Below are positions 1-9,671 of a stretch of DNA of 64,000 nt, one piece after another (the stretch's first letter is position 1; each line of letters opens with the position of its first letter). The position numbers were made by a program, and so were the translations under genes. Source of the stretch: Pseudoalteromonas aurantia 208 (lineage in GTDB: Bacteria > Pseudomonadota > Gammaproteobacteria > Enterobacterales > Alteromonadaceae); the NCBI RefSeq assembly GCF_014858725.1, contig NZ_AQGV01000013.1, forward strand, positions 124,001 to 188,000. Direction: 5' to 3'. The notes below the pieces were generated by a model. The model was given only the letters and a program-made list of their open reading frames with translations, made no database searches and was not told the DNA's origin.

Positions 1-148
1 ATCTGTCTTGTGGTTGAGGGTCTATTTGCGGCATTTCCAATTCATTTGTAGCAAGCTGCTGTTGGTTTTTCTTCTCATTTAACAATGCTTCAAATTTTGC
101 TCTTTGTTCTGGTGATAGATTATCAATCCGTGTATCTAAATCATTCAT
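1..148 (-). CDS. N-terminus of next assembly-line protein (NRPS or PKS), cut by window edge
   Basis: Only the first 49 codons are visible, from an ATG at 148-146 and open to the window edge. The peptide contains LSPEQRAKFEALL followed by a charged Lys/Gln/Asn-rich linker. This resembles the short helical leader found just before condensation or ketosynthase domains of NRPS/PKS proteins. It lies 78 bp downstream of the PKS gene on the same strand, so it is probably the next enzyme of the same assembly line. The following domain is outside the window, so NRPS versus PKS cannot be decided. Confidence 0.7.
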   Translation of the reverse strand, partial: MNDLDTRIDNLSPEQRAKFEALLNEKKNQQQLATNELEMPQIDPQPQDR

Positions 149-187
149 TACGTATATTTCCAATTTTTGTAATTTTTAAGTCAATTC

Positions 188-216
188 GGCCAGCAACTAC
201 ATGTGCAATGCTGGCC
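188..216 (-). repeat. Inverted repeat in the 78-bp gap between assembly-line genes
   Basis: A perfect 8-bp inverted repeat (GGCCAGCA at 188-195, TGCTGGCC at 209-216) with a 13-nt loop lies just after the PKS stop codon. No T-run follows on the transcribed strand, so it is not a typical intrinsic terminator. It may stabilise or partly attenuate the operon message. Confidence 0.45.
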
Positions 217-226
217 ATTAAGGTTA

Positions 227-3200
227 CTAATTAGCTAACTCTTGCTCTAATTCTTTAAGAATTTCTAACTTAAGTTGTTCTTCATTTTTTGCATGCCACT
301 GACTCACAAGTGCCGCCACGAGCTTAATATTTCCACCCGCTAGAAAATCAGACAGAGTGACTTTGCATTTGTGAGATTTGTTAATTTCACCAATGACTTC
401 CGTTGCAAGTAATGAAGTCCCGCCCAATTCAATAAAATTATCAAATGAGCCAATAGGGTTAATACCGAAGAACTTTTGCCAAATATCCGTTATTGATTCT
501 TCAATTGCTGTAGCCGGTGCTGTGTATGGCGTCATTAAATTCGGTCGATTCCCCAGCGTATTTGCATCGCTTTCTTGCTCATCAACTCCACTAATAAACG
601 TCATATTTTCAAAATCAGCCCCTTCCTTTGAATCAGCTTTAGGTTCGATCCAGTACGTCTTTCTATCAAAAGCATAAGTGGGCAATGGTAATGGCATTAG
701 CTGCTGTGTGGTCGTTCCCATTGCTTGCCAATCTAGCGGGTAACCAAATAGCCACACTTTACTTAATGCATCACGTAATATGTCATAGTCTGATTCTTTT
801 TGACGCACACTGCGTGCAACCGACACAATAGCGAGGTTTTTCTCTGCATGGTTCTCTCTCAGTAACTCTCCTACAACTTGATTTGGACCTAAATCAACAA
901 ATACAGCATTGCCAAACTTCTCAACGAGTGTTGCACTGGCTTTTGCATATTCCACTGTATTACGCATATGCTCGGCCCAATACTTTGCCGCTGTAACCTC
1001 AGAGGCAGACACCCAATCACCACTAATTGAAGAAACCCAATCTAACTGCGGCGTGTGTAATTTACAGCTATCGACAACTTGATAAAATTCATCATATATT
1101 TCATCGACTAAATAACTGTGCAAACCGGCGTCAATGTGTAACCACTTCACTTCGCAGTTCAATTGTGTTTCAAGCAAGTCTTTCACACTATTTAACTGCC
1201 CTTTTTCACCGGAAAGTACCGTATTTCTCTTGCTGTTTTTAGCGCCAACAGAAATATGATTACCGCGAATTAAAGGCGCTACTTCGTCATAACTGTGGGG
1301 CACAACAAGCATACCGCCGACTTTAAGCTTCATCATTAATTCAGCACGCTTGGCGACTAATAAAGTGACAGTGTCAAAATCCATGACACCCGCTAAGTGC
1401 GCAATGATATATTCCCCATGACTGTGCCCTAACAGCCCCTTTGGATGAATTCCCCAAGACTTAAATAATTGTGCAAACCCATATTGGAAAGTGAACGTAA
1501 TTGGAAACATCAAATTTGGTTTTTGTAAATCAACCATCAATGCATCAACTTGCTCATCAGGTGCATCTAAATACTGTCGAATTGGATGATTCAATAACGC
1601 ATCAAATCTATCTAAACAGACATCGATTGCTTGGCGAAACACCTGATTACTTCGATATAAATCCCGCCCCATATTGACGTATTGTGCACCCGCACCAGGG
1701 AACAAGAAGACGATATCTTCTCTTGAGGCACTCGACATCGTCATCTGTTTCTGCGGCTGATTAGTCATAACATCGAGTGCTTGTGCAACATCTTTGGCGA
1801 TAATCGCTCTGCGAAATGTAAAATCCTGTCGACGCTCTTGTAATGTTGCAACCACATGCTGCAAACTCACTTCGGGATTACACGCTAACCAATGCGCCAA
1901 ATTTTCTGTCATGTTCTCTAATGATTTACTACTTTTTGCTGAGAGGGTGATGATTTCTCGATGTATATCCGCACTCTCAGCAGGACATACTTTATCGCAA
2001 TTAGCTTCTTCTAGAATAATATGGGTATTTGTCCCCCCCATACCAAAAGAACTCACCCCTGCTCTTCTTGGCCCCTCTGAATGCCACGCTTCCAATTTTG
2101 TATTAAAAGAAAAACGGGTTGGGTCAATATCAATATATGGATTTATTGAAGTAAAATTCGCAACTGGAGGGATTTTTTTATGTTGTAACATGAGCACTGA
2201 CTTGATTAACCCCACAATACCCGCAGCGGTTTCTAAATGCCCGATGTTGGCCTTCAAAGCACCAATACGACATGGCAACTTACCTTGACCATATACTTCT
2301 TCAATTGCTTGAAACTCAATGGGGTCACCTAAATTAGTACCCGTACCATGGGCTTCAATATAGCTAATCGTTTTCGGATCGACTTCAGCGACAGCCAATG
2401 CTCTTTTTATCGCAGCAACTTGTCCCTCTGAACTTGGTGCGGTAAAGCCAACCTTTCTGTTACCATCATTATTGAATGAAGAACCTCGTACTACAGCTAA
2501 AATATCGTCGTTATCGACAACGGCTTGCTCGTAAGATTTAAGTAAAACAACCCCCATACCACTACCGAAAATAGTGCCTGTTCCCTCTTTATCAAATGCC
2601 AAACATTTCCCATCTTTTGAAAAGGGCATCCCCTCTTGATAGAAGTAACCTGCTTCTTGCGGCACCTTAATTGACACGCCACCAGCCAATGCCATGTCAC
2701 ATTCACCTAGCAAGATATTTTGGCATGCCATATGCACTGCGACTAAAGAGGTAGAACATGCGGTCTGTAATGTTACCGCTGGACCATGCAGATTAAGTTT
2801 ATAAGCAACCCGAGTTGCCAGGTAATCCTTATCATTCCCTAATAAACTTTGAAAACCGCTATTAGAAGATACATATTCTGGCTCACATGCCAAATTTCGC
2901 ATCCAGTACGAATTCATACTTGCGCCAGCAAACACCCCAACAGAACGATTACTTCGCTCGGTTGCGTACCCTGCAATTTCTAATGCCTCCCAACATCCTT
3001 CAAGAAAAACCCGCTGCTGTGGATCGAGCACACATGCTTCCCTTGCTGGAATATCAAAAAAAGCGGCATCAAACTTATCGGTATCAGGAATGCCTGTTCC
3101 CACTTTAATGTAATTCTCTTGCGACAGAAATTTCTCATGAATACCCTGCGCTTTAATATCCTCATCAGATAAAGCCTTAAATGCCGTATTCCCTTCACAT

Positions 3201-3286
3201 AAATTTGACCAAAACTCCGATAACTCAGATGAGCCCGGTACCCGAGCCGATAGTCCTATAATTGCAATTGCATTTTCTAATTCCAT
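227..3286 (-). CDS. Type I polyketide synthase module KS-AT-ACP
   Basis: One 1019-residue extension module that should add an acyl unit to the chain made by the NRPS encoded just upstream. KS spans about 1-430, with active-site Cys177 in TACSTSL and the EAHGTGT and GHLE histidine motifs. AT spans about 525-830, with nucleophile Ser622 in GHSHGEY. ACP spans about 925-1000, with phosphopantetheine site Ser958 in GGTSLL, then a charged helical tail that may be a docking element. No ketoreductase, dehydratase or enoylreductase is present, so the beta-keto group should remain. The GHSHGEY and AGLH motifs do not cleanly give malonyl or methylmalonyl specificity. The start ATG overlaps the NRPS end by 10 bp and has AAGGA upstream. 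Confidence 0.93.
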   Translation of the reverse strand: MELENAIAIIGLSARVPGSSELSEFWSNLCEGNTAFKALSDEDIKAQGIHEKFLSQENYIKVGTGIPDTDKFDAAFFDIPAREACVLDPQQRVFLEGCWEALEIAGYATERSNRSVGVFAGASMNSYWMRNLACEPEYVSSNSGFQSLLGNDKDYLATRVAYKLNLHGPAVTLQTACSTSLVAVHMACQNILLGECDMALAGGVSIKVPQEAGYFYQEGMPFSKDGKCLAFDKEGTGTIFGSGMGVVLLKSYEQAVVDNDDILAVVRGSSFNNDGNRKVGFTAPSSEGQVAAIKRALAVAEVDPKTISYIEAHGTGTNLGDPIEFQAIEEVYGQGKLPCRIGALKANIGHLETAAGIVGLIKSVLMLQHKKIPPVANFTSINPYIDIDPTRFSFNTKLEAWHSEGPRRAGVSSFGMGGTNTHIILEEANCDKVCPAESADIHREIITLSAKSSKSLENMTENLAHWLACNPEVSLQHVVATLQERRQDFTFRRAIIAKDVAQALDVMTNQPQKQMTMSSASREDIVFLFPGAGAQYVNMGRDLYRSNQVFRQAIDVCLDRFDALLNHPIRQYLDAPDEQVDALMVDLQKPNLMFPITFTFQYGFAQLFKSWGIHPKGLLGHSHGEYIIAHLAGVMDFDTVTLLVAKRAELMMKLKVGGMLVVPHSYDEVAPLIRGNHISVGAKNSKRNTVLSGEKGQLNSVKDLLETQLNCEVKWLHIDAGLHSYLVDEIYDEFYQVVDSCKLHTPQLDWVSSISGDWVSASEVTAAKYWAEHMRNTVEYAKASATLVEKFGNAVFVDLGPNQVVGELLRENHAEKNLAIVSVARSVRQKESDYDILRDALSKVWLFGYPLDWQAMGTTTQQLMPLPLPTYAFDRKTYWIEPKADSKEGADFENMTFISGVDEQESDANTLGNRPNLMTPYTAPATAIEESITDIWQKFFGINPIGSFDNFIELGGTSLLATEVIGEINKSHKCKVTLSDFLAGGNIKLVAALVSQWHAKNEEQLKLEILKELEQELAN

Positions 3287-6200
3287 GATGAATCCTTGCT
3301 ACGTGCTTTTTTTAATTTGTTACGTCGAATTGAAAGGCGCTTCACTTCTGTGGCGTCTATATCAGTGTTGTTTGAGGCTGCTTTGGCACTGACATGCTCA
3401 ATCAAACCCGATATTGTAGGGTGTTGAAACATAGCGATTAATTTAAAGTCTAAATCCACACGACTCTTAAAAGCATGGAATACTTTTACCAACAACGCTG
3501 AGTTTGCCCCCATATCAAAAAACCGCTCAGTCGTACTGATATGTTCAATATTTAATATTTGCTTAAATACTGCTGCTAATTCAGACTCTAAATGATTTTT
3601 AGGCAAACTTATTTCATCACGGCTTGCTGCCTTGATTTCTAACTCAAGTAAAGATTGCCTATTGATTTTTCCATTCGGTGTAAGAGGAAGCTTAGGCATA
3701 ATGCCAATCTCTTCAGGTACCATGTATTTGGGTAATTGTGTCGCTAGGTGAGCCTTAATTTTGTCAATTAATTCATCACTGCTTCTTACTTGTGACGGCT
3801 CATCCTGTGTGGGGGGGATTAATCCCAATAATAAAGAAGAAAGAAGCACTTGGTCATGCGTTAAATTAAGTGTTGCCTCTAATTTATCTTGATGCTTAAA
3901 CCCACCAATTTGGCAAATCCCAATGTTTTGCTTTGCGCCTTCACTTCGCAACAGTTGCGCCATCATGCCCACTTCAATGTAAGCCATTGACGTTGCAAAA
4001 TCACCGTATAGAGGCACTATTGTGGGTTCATATAATACAAAATACATGCTAATAGCCGCATTCTCATATGTCGTGTTATTGTGGCTAAAGTGTATTTTAT
4101 CAGGTACTTGAGTGTCATTTATAAACTCAAGCGCATGCTCAATAGGATAATAGCGATACAAACCCGCTTCTAAGTTCTCAACCCTATTCGCTTTCACATG
4201 CATATACACTTGAACTGGGAACAATCCCCCAGCTGAGCCATAACCACACTTCAATTCTCCCTCTTTAAAACGCGCACGTAGTAAAGCAAGCATACTGCTT
4301 AGCTCTTGCTCTGTGATCGGACGAGGTAAAAAGTCTCGATAACTACACAAGCTTTCAACAGCATTATGTGTTTGGTCTAACAATGGCTTTAATAAGGTAT
4401 CTTGACGGGGGTTTAGTGCGCTATATTCTAACTTTTTACTCAATCGTTCACTGACATCTGAAATGGCCATTTTGGACTGTGCGAAGTCAGCTTCCTCATT
4501 ATCAAAATGATTAGAGTTACTGTCTTCAACAACATCACCATGTGTAACGACATCGCTCGCGACCCATAAACGTAATTTAGGTCCATGTTCAGTTTTCGTC
4601 ACCAGCGCAACGGCTCTATCAACCTCAGGTAACGTAGATACAACCGCCTCAATTTCTGGCAGTTCAATCCGTAACCCCCTAATTTTAACTTGATGATCAT
4701 TTCGCCCAACAAACTCAATCTGACCACTTGGCAAATAGCGGCCTAAATCTCCACTTTTAAAATAGCGAGTGTCGTCATGACCTAATGTGACATATTTCTC
4801 ATCGGTTATTTCTGGTTGGTTGATATACCCTGGCGTAACGCCTGCGCCTGAAATGTACATTTCACCCGCAACCCAAGTGGGGCAAGCATTACCATAACAG
4901 TCCAAAATTTTATATTGACTATTTGCCAGTGGCTTACCATATGGAATTGACTCCTGAAACGTTTCTTGTTTATCTACAACATTGTAAATATCCCAAATAG
5001 TTGTCTCTGTAGGACCACCTGAAGCGACAAAGGTCGCGTCTGGCCAATATTTAGCGACTCTTTGTGGATGATTAACGGGGATCCAATCGCCGGCCAATAT
5101 GAAAAAGCGGAGTGATTTACTGACAGAACTCATTGCTTGAGCGTCTAAATAATCTAAAAAAATAGCCAAATAAGCAGGAACAGAATTCCACAAAGAGATA
5201 GGGTGCGCATTACACAACGCCAACCAGTGTTCTGGGTCTAGCCGCAATTCCTGAGCTGGTATAATAAGCTGACCACCCGCACTTAGCATACCAAAAATAT
5301 CATAAACCGATAAATCATGATGCAGTGCAGTTAATGCAATAATTTTATCTTGTTGAGAGACATTAAAGCGCAAATTGATGTCCAACATCCGGTTAACTAC
5401 TTGGCGGTGCTGAACCATCACTCCCTTGGGTTTGCCTGTTGAACCAGAGGTATAAATGATATGAGATAGAGATTCTGGTGATGGTTTGCGCTGACGCAAT
5501 AACGCCAAATCATGCTGGTCGACTGCGATGTCTGTATATGTATCAACAACAATCGTTAACCCACCATTTATTAAATCTGTAGCGCGTTGCCGTAAATGTG
5601 ACTGACATAAAATCACATCACAGTCACTATTTTTTAATTGATACTTTATACGACTATCTGGTTGCTCTGCATCGATTGGTAAATACGCACAGCCATTGTG
5701 GTGAATACTGAGTACGGCAACAATTTGTTCCCACCCCTTCTCCATCAATATTGCAACCACTGCGTTAGGTTGAACATCAGCGGCTGTTAATTTAATGGCA
5801 TAAAATTGCCCCGCATCATTTAACTGCCGATAGGTTAAATCACCATTTTGAGCGCTAACCGCGCAATTATCAGGAGTATTCGTCACACTTGTCTGAACTA
5901 AATCAAGTAAGGTCTTCGCGCCACCAAAGTCTATTGCTGTATCATTCACGCTTTGCAACATATCGATTTGCTGTTCGGGTAAAATGTTTAGTGCCGTTTG
6001 CTGCCATACTCCGGTCTGTGTAATAAGTTGCATGACCATTTTTTCATAAACTTCAAACATATCCTCCACCATTGTGGCAGGGAAAAGTTCGTCAATAATA
6101 TCCCAGCTAAAACGCATTTCGCCTGTTTCTAATTGCGTTATCTGATGATCAAAAGACACCTGTGGCGTTTGTGTGAGTGTGAACCGTTCGGTACCAAAAG

Positions 6201-7527
6201 ATGAAAGCCAATTAGAAGGGAGCCCTTGTCCACCAAGGTCCAACATACTTGTAAAAACAATGGGCATTTGTACATTGCCTTGATTACCAGTATGTTTACC
6301 AAGTTCACTCAATACTGTAACGCCACTAACGTGGCGATACTTCATCGACTCCCACAACTTGTTCTGCATTCTCAATGCTTTATCGGCAAGTGTTTCCGTT
6401 GCAGTGTGGCACACCGGCAATAACAGCATTGAAGTAAAGTCACCAATCAATTTATTGACATCAGCATGCATAGGTAAACGGTTGAACACCGTGACATTTA
6501 ATGTAAAGTCTTGTGCGCTATTCCACTGCTTCAACACTTCTGAAAAAGCCATCATTACAAAAACGGTCGGTGTTATTTTCAATTCAACAGCGCGCTGTTT
6601 TAACAAACTGCCGAGTTTATTGGATATATCAAACTGATGACGAACGAATTTAGTTGAGGCCGGTTTACTCTTCAGTTGTGGAAGCTCTGGTGCTGGTGGT
6701 AACCCTTTAACTTCATTGCGCCAGTACGTCAGACCTTCATTGTAAAGTGCGCTGCCATGAATGCTAAATTCCGCTAGCGCATAGTCTCGATATGAAATGG
6801 AAATTGGTGATGGATCATAGCTTGCATCGTTATAAAACCTAAAAAGGTCGTCAAACAAAATCATCAAACTGCCACCATCGACATGCAATAAATCTACGCT
6901 TGCAAACAGGATATCAACGCGTTCATTTAACCTAACAATACTAAACCCAAAACTAGGGCACTGATCCGGTTTACGTTGAGAGTGCGAAATGGTCGCCCGA
7001 TACGCTTCCAACCAAGTGTTTTGTTGTTGCTCACTCAAATCTGATAAATCGGTAAAGTTGACTTGATATGGTGGCAGTGAACGTAAAATTTGTTGATTTC
7101 CGTCAGTATCAACGACCGCCCTCAACATGTCATGACGCATCACCGTTTTATCGATGGCAGACTCAAATGCGGCAATATCAAACGACGCACAGCTCACTTC
7201 TGAATAATAATGTATAGAGACGTCCGCCAGTTCAACTTCCATTTGGTGACCAACCCAATAAGCCCTTTGAATATCCGTGAGCGGAAAAGGCTCATATCTT
7301 GCGGCATCATCAGCGATAATTGAGGGTAACTTTCTTTTACCACTTAAAAACTCAATGAACTGTGACCTATTGTTTTTTAAATCTGCTATTTGCCTTTCAT
7401 TGAGGGTGTTTTCTTTGGCATACACTTTTATTTTATTGTCTACCAATTGTACTGCCACACCCTGGGCCGTTAATTCTGTGTAAATTTTTTCTGCATTTTC
7501 ATATAAATGGGGATGAAACTCGTTCAT
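3277..7527 (-). CDS. NRPS module: TubC docking - Cy - A(Ox) - T, thiazole-forming type
   Basis: A 1416-residue module. Residues 1-55 resemble a TubC-type N-terminal docking domain. A heterocyclization domain (about 75-510) has D212-LLHV-D217, the DxxxxD motif that replaces HHxxxDG in Cy domains. The adenylation domain (about 550-1290) has YTSGSTGKPKG, DLSVYD (D738) and, near the end, PNGKINR. Between A8 and A10 (about 1045-1240) sits a nitroreductase/SagB-like FMN oxidase domain with GSAGGLFPVQVY, as in EpoB-type modules that oxidise thiazoline to thiazole. The carrier Ser is S1343. I read the specificity code as about D-L-Y-N-I-A-S-I-W, close to but not the usual cysteine code. Start: ATG at 7527 overlaps the FAAL stop as ATGA with a strong GGAGG; an upstream in-frame start is less likely. 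Confidence 0.93.
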   Translation of the reverse strand: MNEFHPHLYENAEKIYTELTAQGVAVQLVDNKIKVYAKENTLNERQIADLKNNRSQFIEFLSGKRKLPSIIADDAARYEPFPLTDIQRAYWVGHQMEVELADVSIHYYSEVSCASFDIAAFESAIDKTVMRHDMLRAVVDTDGNQQILRSLPPYQVNFTDLSDLSEQQQNTWLEAYRATISHSQRKPDQCPSFGFSIVRLNERVDILFASVDLLHVDGGSLMILFDDLFRFYNDASYDPSPISISYRDYALAEFSIHGSALYNEGLTYWRNEVKGLPPAPELPQLKSKPASTKFVRHQFDISNKLGSLLKQRAVELKITPTVFVMMAFSEVLKQWNSAQDFTLNVTVFNRLPMHADVNKLIGDFTSMLLLPVCHTATETLADKALRMQNKLWESMKYRHVSGVTVLSELGKHTGNQGNVQMPIVFTSMLDLGGQGLPSNWLSSFGTERFTLTQTPQVSFDHQITQLETGEMRFSWDIIDELFPATMVEDMFEVYEKMVMQLITQTGVWQQTALNILPEQQIDMLQSVNDTAIDFGGAKTLLDLVQTSVTNTPDNCAVSAQNGDLTYRQLNDAGQFYAIKLTAADVQPNAVVAILMEKGWEQIVAVLSIHHNGCAYLPIDAEQPDSRIKYQLKNSDCDVILCQSHLRQRATDLINGGLTIVVDTYTDIAVDQHDLALLRQRKPSPESLSHIIYTSGSTGKPKGVMVQHRQVVNRMLDINLRFNVSQQDKIIALTALHHDLSVYDIFGMLSAGGQLIIPAQELRLDPEHWLALCNAHPISLWNSVPAYLAIFLDYLDAQAMSSVSKSLRFFILAGDWIPVNHPQRVAKYWPDATFVASGGPTETTIWDIYNVVDKQETFQESIPYGKPLANSQYKILDCYGNACPTWVAGEMYISGAGVTPGYINQPEITDEKYVTLGHDDTRYFKSGDLGRYLPSGQIEFVGRNDHQVKIRGLRIELPEIEAVVSTLPEVDRAVALVTKTEHGPKLRLWVASDVVTHGDVVEDSNSNHFDNEEADFAQSKMAISDVSERLSKKLEYSALNPRQDTLLKPLLDQTHNAVESLCSYRDFLPRPITEQELSSMLALLRARFKEGELKCGYGSAGGLFPVQVYMHVKANRVENLEAGLYRYYPIEHALEFINDTQVPDKIHFSHNNTTYENAAISMYFVLYEPTIVPLYGDFATSMAYIEVGMMAQLLRSEGAKQNIGICQIGGFKHQDKLEATLNLTHDQVLLSSLLLGLIPPTQDEPSQVRSSDELIDKIKAHLATQLPKYMVPEEIGIMPKLPLTPNGKINRQSLLELEIKAASRDEISLPKNHLESELAAVFKQILNIEHISTTERFFDMGANSALLVKVFHAFKSRVDLDFKLIAMFQHPTISGLIEHVSAKAASNNTDIDATEVKRLSIRRNKLKKARSKDSSWN

Positions 7528-9635
7528 AGTTCCACCTCCACAACTTGGCATTCGTCATTCACATCGATGCCTAACAATGCCCGAAACCTAACCTCAACGG
7601 TCGTAATTAAAAATGACAGCGTTGGCGCCTCACTAAAATCACTTAAATCAATACTGATACCGTAACTTTCTTCTATTTTTTCAAGAAGCTGAGAAACCCT
7701 AAGTGAATCTAATCCTAATTCAAATAAATTCTGAGATAAGTCTGGCTGTGTTGAGATATTCGATAATTGAGCTACCCACTTTTGCAGGGTATCACCAACA
7801 ATATGGTGCTTAAACTCCACAGGAAGATCATGCATACCAACGTCGGAACGGTGAAGAATCATAGCCTTATCACCCACATAACGTTCTAACGAGGCATCCA
7901 AATAACGATGCCTATAACATAGTTCGTCATTAATAAATTCATATTTCAGCTTAACATGCTGTATTTTTCCGCTGGTTGTTCGATACAAGTTTTGATTACT
8001 GACAAATATGACCCCAGAAACATCCACCCCTAAATCATTCAGTACCTTTTTCTTAATACTCGTAATGACCTCTTCGAAGCTTTCTTCAGACCCTTTATTT
8101 GCAATAGCGACGACGAGTCGTTCACCATCTGGTGTATCAATACTAAACGCTGAAATTGGTCTAGATCGCAAAGATTCATGAGAAAATTCAACACTGGAAC
8201 ATACATCTGAGGGGTAAATATTGCGACCTCGAATGATAATCACATCTTTTATTCGTCCACATACATATAAATGATCATCATACACAAACCCAAGATCGCC
8301 CGTTCTTAAATATGTCTTACCATCAGTGTTCAACACATTGTCGAACGTTTCTGCAGACAATTCAGGTTTATTCCAATATCCAGATCCATTGCTCTTACTC
8401 GCGATCCATACTTCACCCACAAGCCCATTTGCCATTTCATACAACACTGATGGGTCTACAATTTTAATATCAGGGGAGAACTCTGTGTCTAAACGCCCAC
8501 AACTGGCCAACACTCTCATATCTGTGTTTTGTTCTATTGCTTGACCCTTTTCTAGTGCATCCAATGAAAAGCACTTTTTGTGTTTTAAAATGTTAACACC
8601 AGAAACATATACCGTAGACTCGGCCAAGCCATAAACAGAGTGCATCGCTGTCTGACGCAATCCATTATTTGAAAATTGTTTATAAAACCGCTCTACCGTA
8701 TTTTGACGAATAGGTTCTGAGCCATTCACCAAGATTTCAAGAGACGATAAATTAATATCCTCTGATAGGTCTTTGATTCTGTCGCAACACATTCTAAATG
8801 CGAAATCAGGCGCGCCACTCACCGTGCCTTTATAACGACTAATCGCTTCTAGCCATAGTTTTGGACTGCGAACAAAATCATCAGGGGCCATAAAATATAA
8901 TGGTGTTCCATTATAAATTGAGCATAATGAAATTAATATTAATCCCATATCATGATAAAGAGGGAGCCAAGACACAAAAACACTCTTTTCATCCAAACCC
9001 ATGCTTGATCTTTGCAATTCCACATTATTAATAAGGTTATAATGTGAAACCATCACCCCTTTTGGCGACCCTGTTGATCCTGATGTATATTGTAAAAAAG
9101 CCAAGTCATCCAACTTTATTTCAGGAACTGTTTGATAATTTAAATAATCAATATCTACATCTGAAACATTCACTAACTCAACATTTCCAGACTGCACAAC
9201 GTCATCACCCGCCAATGCATTTTTTGTTTTATCATTAACTAATATTAACTTTGATCCACAGTCATTTATAATCGCCGACAATCGTTCATTTCTTCTTGGG
9301 TCTTGCGGTGGAAAAGCTGTAACCGCAACCATATTGGCATATAAACAACCAAGAAATGATGTTAAATAGTCTACCCCTTGGTCAAACATTAGAATAACGC
9401 GACTTTTTGGCTCAACAGATTCTAATAACCTATTTGCAATACTTACAGACCTTTCTCTCAGCTCTTCAAATGTTAAGCTGTCTAGCTCCTTGCCCTTTTT
9501 TAAAAACTGCACAGCCAAACTATTTGGTTTTTTTTCAGCCCAATGATCAACGATCTCACAAAAGGAGTTTAAACATTGGTCTGCTGGTGTTAAAAATAAA
9601 AAATTATTATTTTTATATTCTACTATTTCACTCAT
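7524..9635 (-). CDS. Fatty acyl-AMP ligase fused to acyl carrier protein (loading module)
   Basis: This 703-residue protein should activate a fatty acid as acyl-AMP and load it on its own carrier domain. The ANL fold covers about 1-590, with YTSGSTGSPKG near residue 182 and the late RTGDLG and GRIKDVIIIRGRNIYP motifs typical of the FAAL/DIP2 branch. A C-terminal ACP (about 605-685) carries phosphopantetheine Ser644 in LGLDSL. It precedes the NRPS in a translationally coupled ATGA arrangement, which fits starter-unit loading. Start: the ATG at 9635 has AAGG 7 nt upstream; an in-frame TTG at 9641 lies directly on that Shine-Dalgarno and is unlikely. Acyl chain length cannot be read from sequence. 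Confidence 0.93.
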   Translation of the reverse strand: MSEIVEYKNNNFLFLTPADQCLNSFCEIVDHWAEKKPNSLAVQFLKKGKELDSLTFEELRERSVSIANRLLESVEPKSRVILMFDQGVDYLTSFLGCLYANMVAVTAFPPQDPRRNERLSAIINDCGSKLILVNDKTKNALAGDDVVQSGNVELVNVSDVDIDYLNYQTVPEIKLDDLAFLQYTSGSTGSPKGVMVSHYNLINNVELQRSSMGLDEKSVFVSWLPLYHDMGLILISLCSIYNGTPLYFMAPDDFVRSPKLWLEAISRYKGTVSGAPDFAFRMCCDRIKDLSEDINLSSLEILVNGSEPIRQNTVERFYKQFSNNGLRQTAMHSVYGLAESTVYVSGVNILKHKKCFSLDALEKGQAIEQNTDMRVLASCGRLDTEFSPDIKIVDPSVLYEMANGLVGEVWIASKSNGSGYWNKPELSAETFDNVLNTDGKTYLRTGDLGFVYDDHLYVCGRIKDVIIIRGRNIYPSDVCSSVEFSHESLRSRPISAFSIDTPDGERLVVAIANKGSEESFEEVITSIKKKVLNDLGVDVSGVIFVSNQNLYRTTSGKIQHVKLKYEFINDELCYRHRYLDASLERYVGDKAMILHRSDVGMHDLPVEFKHHIVGDTLQKWVAQLSNISTQPDLSQNLFELGLDSLRVSQLLEKIEESYGISIDLSDFSEAPTLSFLITTVEVRFRALLGIDVNDECQVVEVEL

Positions 9636-9671
9636 ATCCAATCCTTGATTAAAAACTAAACAAATTATTTT

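Noticed and set aside
6226..6637. Two overlapping open frames opposite the NRPS gene
   Set aside because: They lie inside the heterocyclization domain coding region on the other strand and show no protein-like pattern.
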